The notes beneath the pieces were generated by a model that worked only from the letters and a program-made list of their open reading frames with translations, did not search any database and was not told where the DNA came from. From assembly GCF_040545335.1 (NCBI RefSeq), contig NZ_JBEPLU010000001.1:1-64000 (forward strand): a stretch of DNA of 64,000 bases. Direction: 5' to 3'. Origin of the DNA: Phenylobacterium koreense (GTDB lineage: Bacteria > Pseudomonadota > Alphaproteobacteria > Caulobacterales > Caulobacteraceae). Both the position numbers and the translations under genes were made by a program. Positions 15,787 to 23,201 of this stretch are shown here, piece after piece (position 1 is the first letter of the stretch; each line of letters begins with the position of its first letter).

Positions 15787-16818
15787 CTATCTTGGACGTG
15801 GCGGCGAGGCGGCGGCCTCGGCGGCGTCCTGCTCGGCCCCGCGGACCAAGTCTTCGGCTGCATCGTTGGTGCTGGTCCCGAGCACAGGCTCGCGCGCCGC
15901 GCGATGTCCCGTGAGGCCGAATGTTTCGCGGGCCTCGTCCTCCTCCTCGCCGAAGACCGACCTGACGCGCATTTCGCGCTGGGGCAGCGGAATCTCGAAG
16001 CCGCCAGTGCGCAGAGCGTCCTCAATCGCCCAAGTGTAGGCCGCATGGGTGGCGTTCGGCCGCTTCACGGCCTCCAACGCCGGCCACACCACCAGCTCGA
16101 AGGAAAGGCCGCTGTCGCCGAACCCGACCAGCCAGACCTGGGTCTTGCGGGTCGAACTGTCCTTCATGGTGAACGGCACCGCATGGGCCGCCCGCAGCAC
16201 CGCTTCGCGCACCTTTTCCTTGTCGGCGCCGTAGGCCACGCGGAAGGGGACGTGCATCCGCCGCGCGCCGTTCTGGTGGGTCCAGTTGGTGATCGGCGCC
16301 TCGATCAGGCGGGAGTTCGGGATCAGGACGTCCAGGTCGTCATTGTTGCGGATGCGGGTGGCGCGCGGGCCGATCTCGGCCACCACCCCCCGCTCCCCGG
16401 TCTGCAGCTCGATGTAGTCGCCGATGCGGATCAGCTTGTCGAACAGCAGGACGAGGCCGGAGATGAACTCCTTGACGATCCCCTGCATCCCAAAGCCCAG
16501 GCCGACGCCCAGCGCGCCGGCGAAGAGGGTCAGGGAGGAAAGGTCGAGACCGAGGGTCGAGAAGGCCGCGATGACTCCGAAGATGATCAGGCCATAGGTG
16601 CTCAGCTTCTCGAAGATGTAGATCGACGGAGCCGCGTCGGCGGCGGCGCGACCGCGGATCCGGCGGATGGCGGAGGACGCGATCCGCGCGGTCAGCAGCG
16701 CCGCCGCCACGATGAAGATCGCCGCCGCCAGGCCGCCGACCGTGATGGCCGTCCTGCCCAGGCGGACAAGCTCGAACCCGGTCAGGTCCCGGAGGTCGGC
16801 GACGATCTGGCTCTCCAT
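15787..16818 (-). CDS. Mechanosensitive channel of the MscS family
   Basis: 343 residues. Membrane spans near residues 25-50, 68-90 and 92-115 (GLIIFGVIAAFSTLGL, LTLFAGALGVGLGFGMQGIV); the Gly/Ala-rich TM3 continues into VKEFISGLVLLFDKLIRIGDYIE, the beta-domain entry. The cytoplasmic vestibule includes VLIPNSRLIEAPITNW. Gates solute efflux on hypo-osmotic shock from the inner membrane. The start is 2 bp after the M49-type peptidase stop, suggesting coupling. The C-terminal 50 residues (EEEDEARETFGLTGHRAAR) are a charged tail. Confidence 0.92.
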   Translation of the reverse strand: MESQIVADLRDLTGFELVRLGRTAITVGGLAAAIFIVAAALLTARIASSAIRRIRGRAAADAAPSIYIFEKLSTYGLIIFGVIAAFSTLGLDLSSLTLFAGALGVGLGFGMQGIVKEFISGLVLLFDKLIRIGDYIELQTGERGVVAEIGPRATRIRNNDDLDVLIPNSRLIEAPITNWTHQNGARRMHVPFRVAYGADKEKVREAVLRAAHAVPFTMKDSSTRKTQVWLVGFGDSGLSFELVVWPALEAVKRPNATHAAYTWAIEDALRTGGFEIPLPQREMRVRSVFGEEEDEARETFGLTGHRAAREPVLGTSTNDAAEDLVRGAEQDAAEAAASPPRPR

Positions 16819-16820
16819 CC

Positions 16821-18314
16821 TCAGATCTTGTCCGGATAGACCGGCGCGATGTCGACGGGGATGTCCTTCAGGGTGGCGATCACGCTCTCGGCCTCCGGAT
16901 CCAGCTTGGCGTACCGATCGAAGAACGCATTCATCCCCGCATAGTCGCCATCGCCTTGCAGCTTGACGAGATCGGCGACCAGGGCGGTGAGGCCGGCCTG
17001 CATGGCGTCGTCGTTGACGCGATAGCGCTTGGCCGCCGCGTCCCAGGTGAGAGCGCCCTTGGACTTCAGATAGCCGTACTGCAGCGCCGCGCCGCGGCCG
17101 TGAGCCTCGCCCGCGCCCCAGCGGACGGCGCGGAAGATCCCCGCGGCATAGGTCGCAAGCAACTGAGAACGCTCGGCTTTCGGGAGCTCGCCCTTCTCCA
17201 TCATGAAGACGATATTATAGACCCCCATCACGTCGGCCTTGGCTTCCTCAGCCGTGCCGCCGATGTCCTTGAGCTCGGCCGAGACCGTGGTCGGGCGACC
17301 GTTCACGGTGATCGAGCCCGGGCCGAGGCTGTGCGACAGCTCATGGAACAGGGTTTCGAGGGTCATGTACTTCTTGCTGACCAGGGCGGCCTGGTCGGCG
17401 ACGAGCACACGATCGCCCATAGGCTTCAGAATTTCCTCGTATTTTGCGCCAAGCACATTGGAGAGGATGACCTTCTTGGCGCCCTTGGCCTCGCGCACCC
17501 GCTCGTCGTTGGGGAGATTGAACGCGATGGTCTGGGGACCGACGGTGTTGTCGCCGCCGCCGCGGACCTGTTCGGCGACCGCGATGGGGGATGCGCCGCC
17601 GCGTTGGAAGTTCTTGTAACGGGCATCTACCGGCAGGTTTTCCTCCATTGCCCGCAGATACCCTTTATACTTATCGAGGGCCGCGCTCTCCTGAGGATCC
17701 TTAAGAGTTACAAAGGCTTCGAAGGCAGTCTTCTGGCCATAGAGCTCGTCGGTGTAGGTCTCATAGGGCCCGATGGCGACCTCGATCGGGGCGCCCTCGA
17801 GGTCCATCCAGGCCATCTCGGATTCGAAATAGTCGTTGTTGCGGAAGGCCTTAGCCCTGAGCGTCAGGAATTTCTTCAGGCTGGCGTTGGAGGTGACGAT
17901 AGCCGCCTGGTCGAGCAAGGCGGCGGCGCGGTCCAACTCGGCCTTGTACTCGACGTTGTAGGGCACGGTGACCAGGCGGTCGCCCTGGCGCTTGACCACG
18001 GTATAGCCGTCCATGAGGGCGGCCTTCTGATCGGGATGGGCGGCGATATAGGCGTCGAGCTCGGCCCTGGTCAGGCCAGCGGGATAGAAACCGTGGCCCG
18101 GCCCCTCCCCGGCCGACTGCCGGCGATAGATGGCCGTCATCTCGTCGGCGGCCTTGATCAGCAGATTGACGACCTGACGCTCCTCGGGGCTCAGGAAGTC
18201 CGTCTCGACCTGCATCTGGATGCGGGCCAGGCCCTCGTCGGGCATGGGCGTGGCCGCCATGACGGCGGTGGGCAGGCAAAGAGCCGCGACCAGCGGCGCG
18301 ATGATCCTACGCAT
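16821..18314 (-). CDS. Peptidase M49-like zinc hydrolase (dipeptidyl peptidase III relative)
   Basis: 497 residues with a signal peptide (MRRIIAPLVAALCLPTAVMAA), so exported. Zinc site: HELSH at 324-328 followed by SLGPG, and the second glutamate motif GTAEEAKADVMG at 354-364, matching the EECRAE/D segment of M49. Classical DPP III has HExxxH; here the histidines are one residue closer, HExxH. Other family-like blocks: QTIAFNLPNDERV and VILSNVLGAKYEEILKP. Likely a periplasmic peptidase. It is followed closely by mscS, DUF488 and hydrolase genes. Confidence 0.82.
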   Translation of the reverse strand: MRRIIAPLVAALCLPTAVMAATPMPDEGLARIQMQVETDFLSPEERQVVNLLIKAADEMTAIYRRQSAGEGPGHGFYPAGLTRAELDAYIAAHPDQKAALMDGYTVVKRQGDRLVTVPYNVEYKAELDRAAALLDQAAIVTSNASLKKFLTLRAKAFRNNDYFESEMAWMDLEGAPIEVAIGPYETYTDELYGQKTAFEAFVTLKDPQESAALDKYKGYLRAMEENLPVDARYKNFQRGGASPIAVAEQVRGGGDNTVGPQTIAFNLPNDERVREAKGAKKVILSNVLGAKYEEILKPMGDRVLVADQAALVSKKYMTLETLFHELSHSLGPGSITVNGRPTTVSAELKDIGGTAEEAKADVMGVYNIVFMMEKGELPKAERSQLLATYAAGIFRAVRWGAGEAHGRGAALQYGYLKSKGALTWDAAAKRYRVNDDAMQAGLTALVADLVKLQGDGDYAGMNAFFDRYAKLDPEAESVIATLKDIPVDIAPVYPDKI

Positions 18315-18365
18315 GTGTGTGATGGAACTCCGGAATTGCCGCCCACGGCGGCGTTTGCGCGGAGC

Positions 18366-18677
18366 CTATCGACGAGGCTCTCCCTCGTCGAGGACGGTGA
18401 GACGACGCACGGTCAGCTCGTCGATCTCCAGGCGCTTGATCCTGGCCTTGCCCACGGCCACACGGCCGATGGCGAGCTTGCCGATGGCCAACACCCCGAC
18501 CGCGAACGCCCCGAAGGCGATGGCCCCCAGCGCGACGCTGCCCATGGCCCCCAGGCCGACGGCTCCGGCCGGCGTCGCGCGCGGGGCGACGAACACGGTC
18601 TGATGGGCCCGCGGCCGGCGCGAAGGGGCTTCCACGAGGGTCACCGGCTCCCGACGAGTCCGCATCTGCAACGCCAT
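18366..18677 (-). CDS. Small glycine-repeat protein of unknown function
   Basis: 103 residues from ATG 18677 (GGAG about 9 bases upstream). N-terminus is basic (MALQMRTRREPVTLVEAPSRRPRAH). Residues about 40-75 are a regular array with Gly-Ala/Val-x-Ala every five or six residues (GLGAMGSVALGAIAFGAFAV, GVLAIGKLAIGRVAVGKARI), then IKRLEIDELTVRRLTVLDEGEP. The repeat could be a membrane hairpin or a left-handed beta-roll like pentapeptide and polymerising repeats; the regular continuation into KRLEIDELTVRRLTV favours a beta solenoid. 51 bp upstream of the M49 gene. Confidence 0.65.
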   Translation of the reverse strand: MALQMRTRREPVTLVEAPSRRPRAHQTVFVAPRATPAGAVGLGAMGSVALGAIAFGAFAVGVLAIGKLAIGRVAVGKARIKRLEIDELTVRRLTVLDEGEPRR

Positions 18678-18730
18678 GTCTCTGTCTCCGTGAATATCGC
18701 CCCGAGCCTAGCCCGGCCGCGTTCGCGCCG

Positions 18731-19411
18731 CTAGCTGCGCGTCAGGATGGTCAGCACCACTTCGCGGCGGCAATCGAAACCCAGCGCCTGATAGAGCGCA
18801 TTGGCGCCGGTGTTGTGGGCGTAGGAGTGCAGGAACGGAATCTCGCCCCGCTCCCGGATCCGGGCGGCGACATGCAGCATCAGGCCGGCGGCGTAGCCCC
18901 GTCCACGATAGTCGGGATGGGTGCAGACCCCGCTGACCTCGGTATGCCCCGGCAAACGCATCCGCTCGCCGGCCATGGCGATGAGCTGGCCGTCCTGCTT
19001 CACGCCCACGAACCGACCGAGCTTGTGGGTGTGCGAAAAGAACGGACCCGGGGCGGTCAAGGTCGCCAGGGCGAGCATCTGCGGCGCGTCGGCGTCGGTC
19101 AGTTCCTCAAAGGCGAAGGCCGGCTCGCCGACCGCGTTCGGTTCGGGCGCCACCATCTGCCAGCAGAGGGCGGTGCTGCGGACCGCCAGGCCGGGAATGG
19201 GCGGCGGAGGTTCGACCTCGACCAGGCCGACATCGCCATGAGCGGCCACCAGCGCGGCCAGGTCGGCCAGGCTCTCGGCCTCATCGTCCGGAGCCGCGGC
19301 GAACAGCCCGTATTCAGGCGAGAACCGCCTTGCAGCCCCCTGCGCGACGGCGAAAACCGACTGCCGGCCAGTGAGAGCGGACCAGGCGGGGCGATCAAGG
19401 GGATGGGACAT
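18731..19411 (-). CDS. GNAT family N-acetyltransferase
   Basis: 226 residues. The acetyl-CoA binding motif A is VCTHPDYRGRGYAAGLMLHVA (R-G-R-G-Y-A), followed by LHSYAHNTGANALYQALGFDCRRE, the usual GNAT C-terminal strand. The N-terminal half (ARRFSPEYGLFAAAPDD, VEVEPPPPIPGLAV) resembles FR47-like GNATs. Start ATG 19411 (MSHPLDRPAW); TTG 19420 is less likely. Substrate unknown. First gene of the leftward group that continues with the glycine-repeat and M49 genes. Confidence 0.87.
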   Translation of the reverse strand: MSHPLDRPAWSALTGRQSVFAVAQGAARRFSPEYGLFAAAPDDEAESLADLAALVAAHGDVGLVEVEPPPPIPGLAVRSTALCWQMVAPEPNAVGEPAFAFEELTDADAPQMLALATLTAPGPFFSHTHKLGRFVGVKQDGQLIAMAGERMRLPGHTEVSGVCTHPDYRGRGYAAGLMLHVAARIRERGEIPFLHSYAHNTGANALYQALGFDCRREVVLTILTRS

Positions 19412-19537
19412 GGCACTCAAACGCTGCTTGCCCGGCCCACTTAATCGGCGGCTCCGGCCAACTCAATGGGCGGCGCGCAAGCACCTGGGATTGGCCGCGC
19501 GATTGTGCCGACAAGGAAAGTCCGGCATCTCACGGCC

Positions 19538-20416
19538 ATGCTCAACCGAACCGCCGCGACGGCCAGCCTCGCCATCCTGGCGGCGCAGATCTCGATCAAC
19601 ATCGGCGCAGCGCTCGGCAAGGGCCTGTTTGCGCGCATAGGGCCGGAAGGCGTGGCCGCGCTTCGGACCAGCATCGCCGCCCTGCTGCTGCTCAGCTTCG
19701 CCAAGCCCTGGACCTTCAGGGTCACGCGTGTCCAGGCGCCGTGGCTGCTCGCCTACGGACTGACCCTGGGCAGCATGAACCTCCTGATCTACTGGGCGTT
19801 CGAGCGCATCCCGATCGGCATTGCGGTGGCGATCGAGATCTGCGGCCCGCTGGCCGTCGTCCTGGCCACCTCCCGCTCGGCCAGGGATTTCCTGTGGCTG
19901 GCGCTGGCCGTCGCAGGCCTGGCCCTGCTCGTTCCCTGGCCCGGCGCCGGCGCGGCGCTCGATCCTATCGGCATCTGCTTCGCCGTCGCCGCGGCGGCTT
20001 GCTGGGCGCTCTACATCCTGTTCGGCAAGCGCGCCTCGCAGGTCGAGAGCAGGACGGCGGTCGCCCTGGGCATGACCGCGGCCTGCCTGATCACCCTGCC
20101 CTTCGGCGTGACGGCCGCGGGCCGGGAGCTGCTGACCGGGCATGTCCTGATGCTGGGCGCCGTGGTCGCGGTGCTGTCGAGCGCCCTGCCCTACCTCATG
20201 GAGATGAAGGCCCTCGAGCGATTGAGCAGCCGGGTGTTCGGCGTCGTCACCAGCAGCGCGCCGGCGATCGCGGCGGTGGTCGGCTTCCTGATCCTCGGCG
20301 AGCGGCTGACCGCCGCCCAATGGCTGGCTGTCGTGCTGATGGTGACGGCCAGCGCCGGATGCTCGCTCACCTCGAAGCCGGCGGTCGAGCGAGCGCGGGA
20401 GGACGTGGTCACGTGA
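19538..20416 (+). CDS. EamA-family transporter (RhtA-like)
   Basis: 292 residues forming about ten membrane helices in two EamA repeats; the first ends with NLLIYWAFERIPIGIAVAIE and GPLAVVLATSRS, the second has ALPYLMEMKALERLSSRVFG and SSAPAIAAVVGFLILGERLT. This pattern matches RhtA/YdcZ-type drug/metabolite exporters, several of which export threonine, homoserine or other amino acids. ATG 19538 starts MLNRTAATASL, just before the first helix; upstream codons would add a non-hydrophobic tail. Divergent from the GNAT gene. Confidence 0.88.
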   Translation: MLNRTAATASLAILAAQISINIGAALGKGLFARIGPEGVAALRTSIAALLLLSFAKPWTFRVTRVQAPWLLAYGLTLGSMNLLIYWAFERIPIGIAVAIEICGPLAVVLATSRSARDFLWLALAVAGLALLVPWPGAGAALDPIGICFAVAAAACWALYILFGKRASQVESRTAVALGMTAACLITLPFGVTAAGRELLTGHVLMLGAVVAVLSSALPYLMEMKALERLSSRVFGVVTSSAPAIAAVVGFLILGERLTAAQWLAVVLMVTASAGCSLTSKPAVERAREDVVT

Positions 20417-20440
20417 ATTTTCCTTCTCTCACGAGGGAGA

Positions 20441-20475
20441 AGGAAAAAGAAAAAGGCCCCGCCTGAGCGGGGCCT
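20441..20475 (-). terminator. Terminator of the glyQ-glyS-ppdK unit
   Basis: 9-bp stem (20454-20462 with 20467-20475, AGGCCCCGC/GCGGGGCCT) with a 4-nt loop, followed on the minus strand by a T-rich tract (complement of 20443-20453). It lies 17 bp past the ppdK stop. A second weaker inverted repeat at 20422-20442 (CCTTCTC/GAGAAGG) may serve the convergent EamA gene. Confidence 0.85.
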
Positions 20476-20491
20476 GATCTTCGTGAAGAAC

Positions 20492-23188
20492 CTAGCGGTC
20501 CTTTTCCATCCCGCCGACGGCCGCCTGGGCGGCGGCGAGGCGGGCGATCGGGACGCGGAAGGGCGAGCAGCTCACATAGTCGAGGCCGACGCGTTCGCAG
20601 AACTCGATCGAGGCCGGGTCACCGCCGTGCTCGCCGCAGATGCCGAGCTTGACGTTCGGACGCACCGCACGGCCGCGCTCGGCGGCGATGCGGATCAGGT
20701 CGCCCACGCCGTCCTGGTCGAGGCTGACGAAGGGGTCCTTTTCGAAGATGCCCTTTTCCAGATAGGCGCCCAGGAACCGGCCAGAGTCGTCACGGCTGAT
20801 GCCGAAGGTCGTCTGCGTCAGGTCGTTGGTGCCGAAGGAGAAGAACTCGGCGTTCTCGGCCAGGTCACCTGCCCGGATGGCGGCGCGCGGCAGCTCGACC
20901 ATGGTGCCGACCTGGTAGTCGATGGTGCGGCCGCGTTCCTTCAGGACCGCCTGGGCGGTCTTGTCGGTGAGCTGGCGCAGGAACCGCATCTCTTCGCCCT
21001 TGGCGACGAGCGGGTGCATGATCTCCGGGATCGGCGCGGTCTTGCCGCTTTCGGCGATCTCGCAGGCCGCCTCGAAGATGGCCCGGACCTGCATCTCGTA
21101 GATTTCGGGGTAGGAGACGCCCAGGCGGCAGCCGCGATGGCCGAGCATGGGGTTGGTCTCGTGCAGTTCCTTGGCCCGGCGCATCAGCTTGGCGGCGTCG
21201 AGGCCGGTGGCCTCGGCCACGGCCTGGAGGTCCGCCTCGGTATGGGGCAGGAACTCGTGCAGCGGCGGGTCGAGCAGGCGGATGGTGACCGGCAGGCCTT
21301 CCATGATCGTGAACAGCTCGACGAAGTCGTTGCGCTGCATCGGAAGGATCTTGGCCAGAGCCGCGCGGCGGCCCGCCTCGTCGTCGGCGAGGATCATCTC
21401 GCGCACGGCGGCGATGCGGTCCTCGTCGAAGAACATGTGCTCGGTACGGCAAAGGCCGATGCCTTCGGCGCCGAACTGACGGGCGGTGCGCGCGTCGAGC
21501 GGGGTTTCGGCGTTGGCGCGGACCTTCAGGCGACGGGTTTTGTCGGCCCATTCCATCAGGGTCGCGAAGTCGCCGGTCAGCTCCGGCTCGATCATCTTGA
21601 CCGTGCCGGCGAGGATTTCGCCCTTGGAACCGTCGATGGTGATGATCTCGCCGGCCTTGAAGGTGCGGCCGCGGACGCGGAGTTCGCCGGCCTTGCCGTC
21701 GATCTGCAGCTCGCCGGCGCCGGAGACGCAGGGACGGCCCATGCCGCGGGCGACCACGGCGGCGTGGCTGGTCATGCCGCCGCGGGCGGTGACGATGCCG
21801 CGAGCCGCGTGCATGCCGTGGATGTCCTCAGGGCTGGTTTCGTCGCGCACCAGGATCACGGCCTCGCCCGACGAACCGAGGCGCTCGGCCTCGTCGGAGG
21901 AGAAGACGATCTTGCCGGTGGCCGCGCCGGGAGAAGCCGGGAGGCCAGTGGTGATGACATCGCGGGGGCTGGCCGGGTCGATGGTCGGGTGCAGGAGCTG
22001 GTCGAGGCTGGCCGGTTCGACCCGCATCACCGCTTCTTCCTTGGTGATCAGGCCTTCGCTGGCGAGATCCACCGCAACCTTCAGCGCGGCCTTGGCGGTG
22101 CGCTTCCCGTTGCGGGTCTGGAGCATGTAGAGCCGGCCCTGCTCGACCGTGAACTCGATGTCCTGCATGTCGCGATAGTGCTTCTCGAGCTTATCGACGA
22201 CGGCCTTGAACTGGGTGAAGACCTCCGGCAGCGCCTCTTCCATGGAAGGGGCCTTCTCGCCCATTTCCTCACGAGCGATCTTGGTCAGGGCCTGCGGGGT
22301 GCGGATGCCGGCGACGACGTCCTCGCCCTGGGCGTTGATCAGGAACTCGCCATAGAGGCGGGCTTCGCCGGTGGACGGGTTGCGGGTGAAGGCCACGCCG
22401 GTGGCCGACGAGTCACCCATGTTGCCGAACACCATGGACTGGACGTTCACCGCAGTGCCCCAGCTTTCCGGGATGTCGTGCATGCGGCGGTAGAACTTGG
22501 CCCTGTCGTTCATCCAGCTCGCGAACACGGCGCCGACGGCGCCCCAGAGCTGGGCGTGCGGGTCCTGCGGGAAGGCCTGGCCCAGCTCCTGCTGGACGGC
22601 GGCCTTGTAGTCGGCGACGACCTTTTCCCAGTCCTCGGCGGTGAGCGCGGTGTCAACCGTGACGTCCAGGCGCTCCTTATGCTCGTCGAGGATTTCCTCG
22701 AACATGTGATGGTCGAGGTCGAGCACCACATTCGAGTACATCTGGATGAAGCGACGGTAGCTGTCGAAGGCGAAGCGACGGTCGCCGGAGAGCTTGGCGA
22801 GGCCTTCGACCGTGGCGTCGTTGAGGCCGAGGTTGAGGACGGTATCCATCATTCCCGGCATCGAGGCGCGGGCGCCCGAGCGCACCGAGACCAGCAGCGG
22901 GTTGGCGGTGTCGCCGAAGGTCTTGCCGGTGAGCTTCTCGACCGTGGCGAGCCCGACGGCGACCTGTTCCTTCAGCTCGGCCGGGTACTGCTTGTCGTTG
23001 GAATAGTAATGGGTGCAGGCCTCGGTCGTGATGGTGAAGCCCGGCGGGACCGGCAGGCCCAGGGACGACATCTCGGCCAGGTTGGCGCCCTTGCCACCCA
23101 GCAGGTTCTTCATCGATGCGTCGCCATCAGCTCCGCCACCGCCGAAGGAATAGACCCAGCGCGACTTGGTCAGCGTATCGGTCGACAT
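20492..23188 (-). CDS. ppdK: Pyruvate, phosphate dikinase
   Basis: 898 residues, full length. Converts pyruvate, ATP and phosphate to PEP, AMP and diphosphate, and back. N-terminal ATP-grasp part starts KSRWVYSFGGGGADGDASMKNLLGGKGANLAEM (split); phosphohistidine domain GGMTSHAAVVARGMGRPCVSG with the swivelling His475; C-terminal TIM barrel with GIGLCRTEHMFF, EIMHPLVAKGEEM and SFGTNDLTQTTFGISRDDSG (split), ending with GICGEHGGDPASIEFC containing the catalytic Cys. AGGAG precedes ATG 23188. Lies 13 bp after glyS; probably cotranscribed. Confidence 0.97.
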   Translation of the reverse strand: MSTDTLTKSRWVYSFGGGGADGDASMKNLLGGKGANLAEMSSLGLPVPPGFTITTEACTHYYSNDKQYPAELKEQVAVGLATVEKLTGKTFGDTANPLLVSVRSGARASMPGMMDTVLNLGLNDATVEGLAKLSGDRRFAFDSYRRFIQMYSNVVLDLDHHMFEEILDEHKERLDVTVDTALTAEDWEKVVADYKAAVQQELGQAFPQDPHAQLWGAVGAVFASWMNDRAKFYRRMHDIPESWGTAVNVQSMVFGNMGDSSATGVAFTRNPSTGEARLYGEFLINAQGEDVVAGIRTPQALTKIAREEMGEKAPSMEEALPEVFTQFKAVVDKLEKHYRDMQDIEFTVEQGRLYMLQTRNGKRTAKAALKVAVDLASEGLITKEEAVMRVEPASLDQLLHPTIDPASPRDVITTGLPASPGAATGKIVFSSDEAERLGSSGEAVILVRDETSPEDIHGMHAARGIVTARGGMTSHAAVVARGMGRPCVSGAGELQIDGKAGELRVRGRTFKAGEIITIDGSKGEILAGTVKMIEPELTGDFATLMEWADKTRRLKVRANAETPLDARTARQFGAEGIGLCRTEHMFFDEDRIAAVREMILADDEAGRRAALAKILPMQRNDFVELFTIMEGLPVTIRLLDPPLHEFLPHTEADLQAVAEATGLDAAKLMRRAKELHETNPMLGHRGCRLGVSYPEIYEMQVRAIFEAACEIAESGKTAPIPEIMHPLVAKGEEMRFLRQLTDKTAQAVLKERGRTIDYQVGTMVELPRAAIRAGDLAENAEFFSFGTNDLTQTTFGISRDDSGRFLGAYLEKGIFEKDPFVSLDQDGVGDLIRIAAERGRAVRPNVKLGICGEHGGDPASIEFCERVGLDYVSCSPFRVPIARLAAAQAAVGGMEKDR

Positions 23189-23201
23189 TCCTTAAGTCTC
23201 C

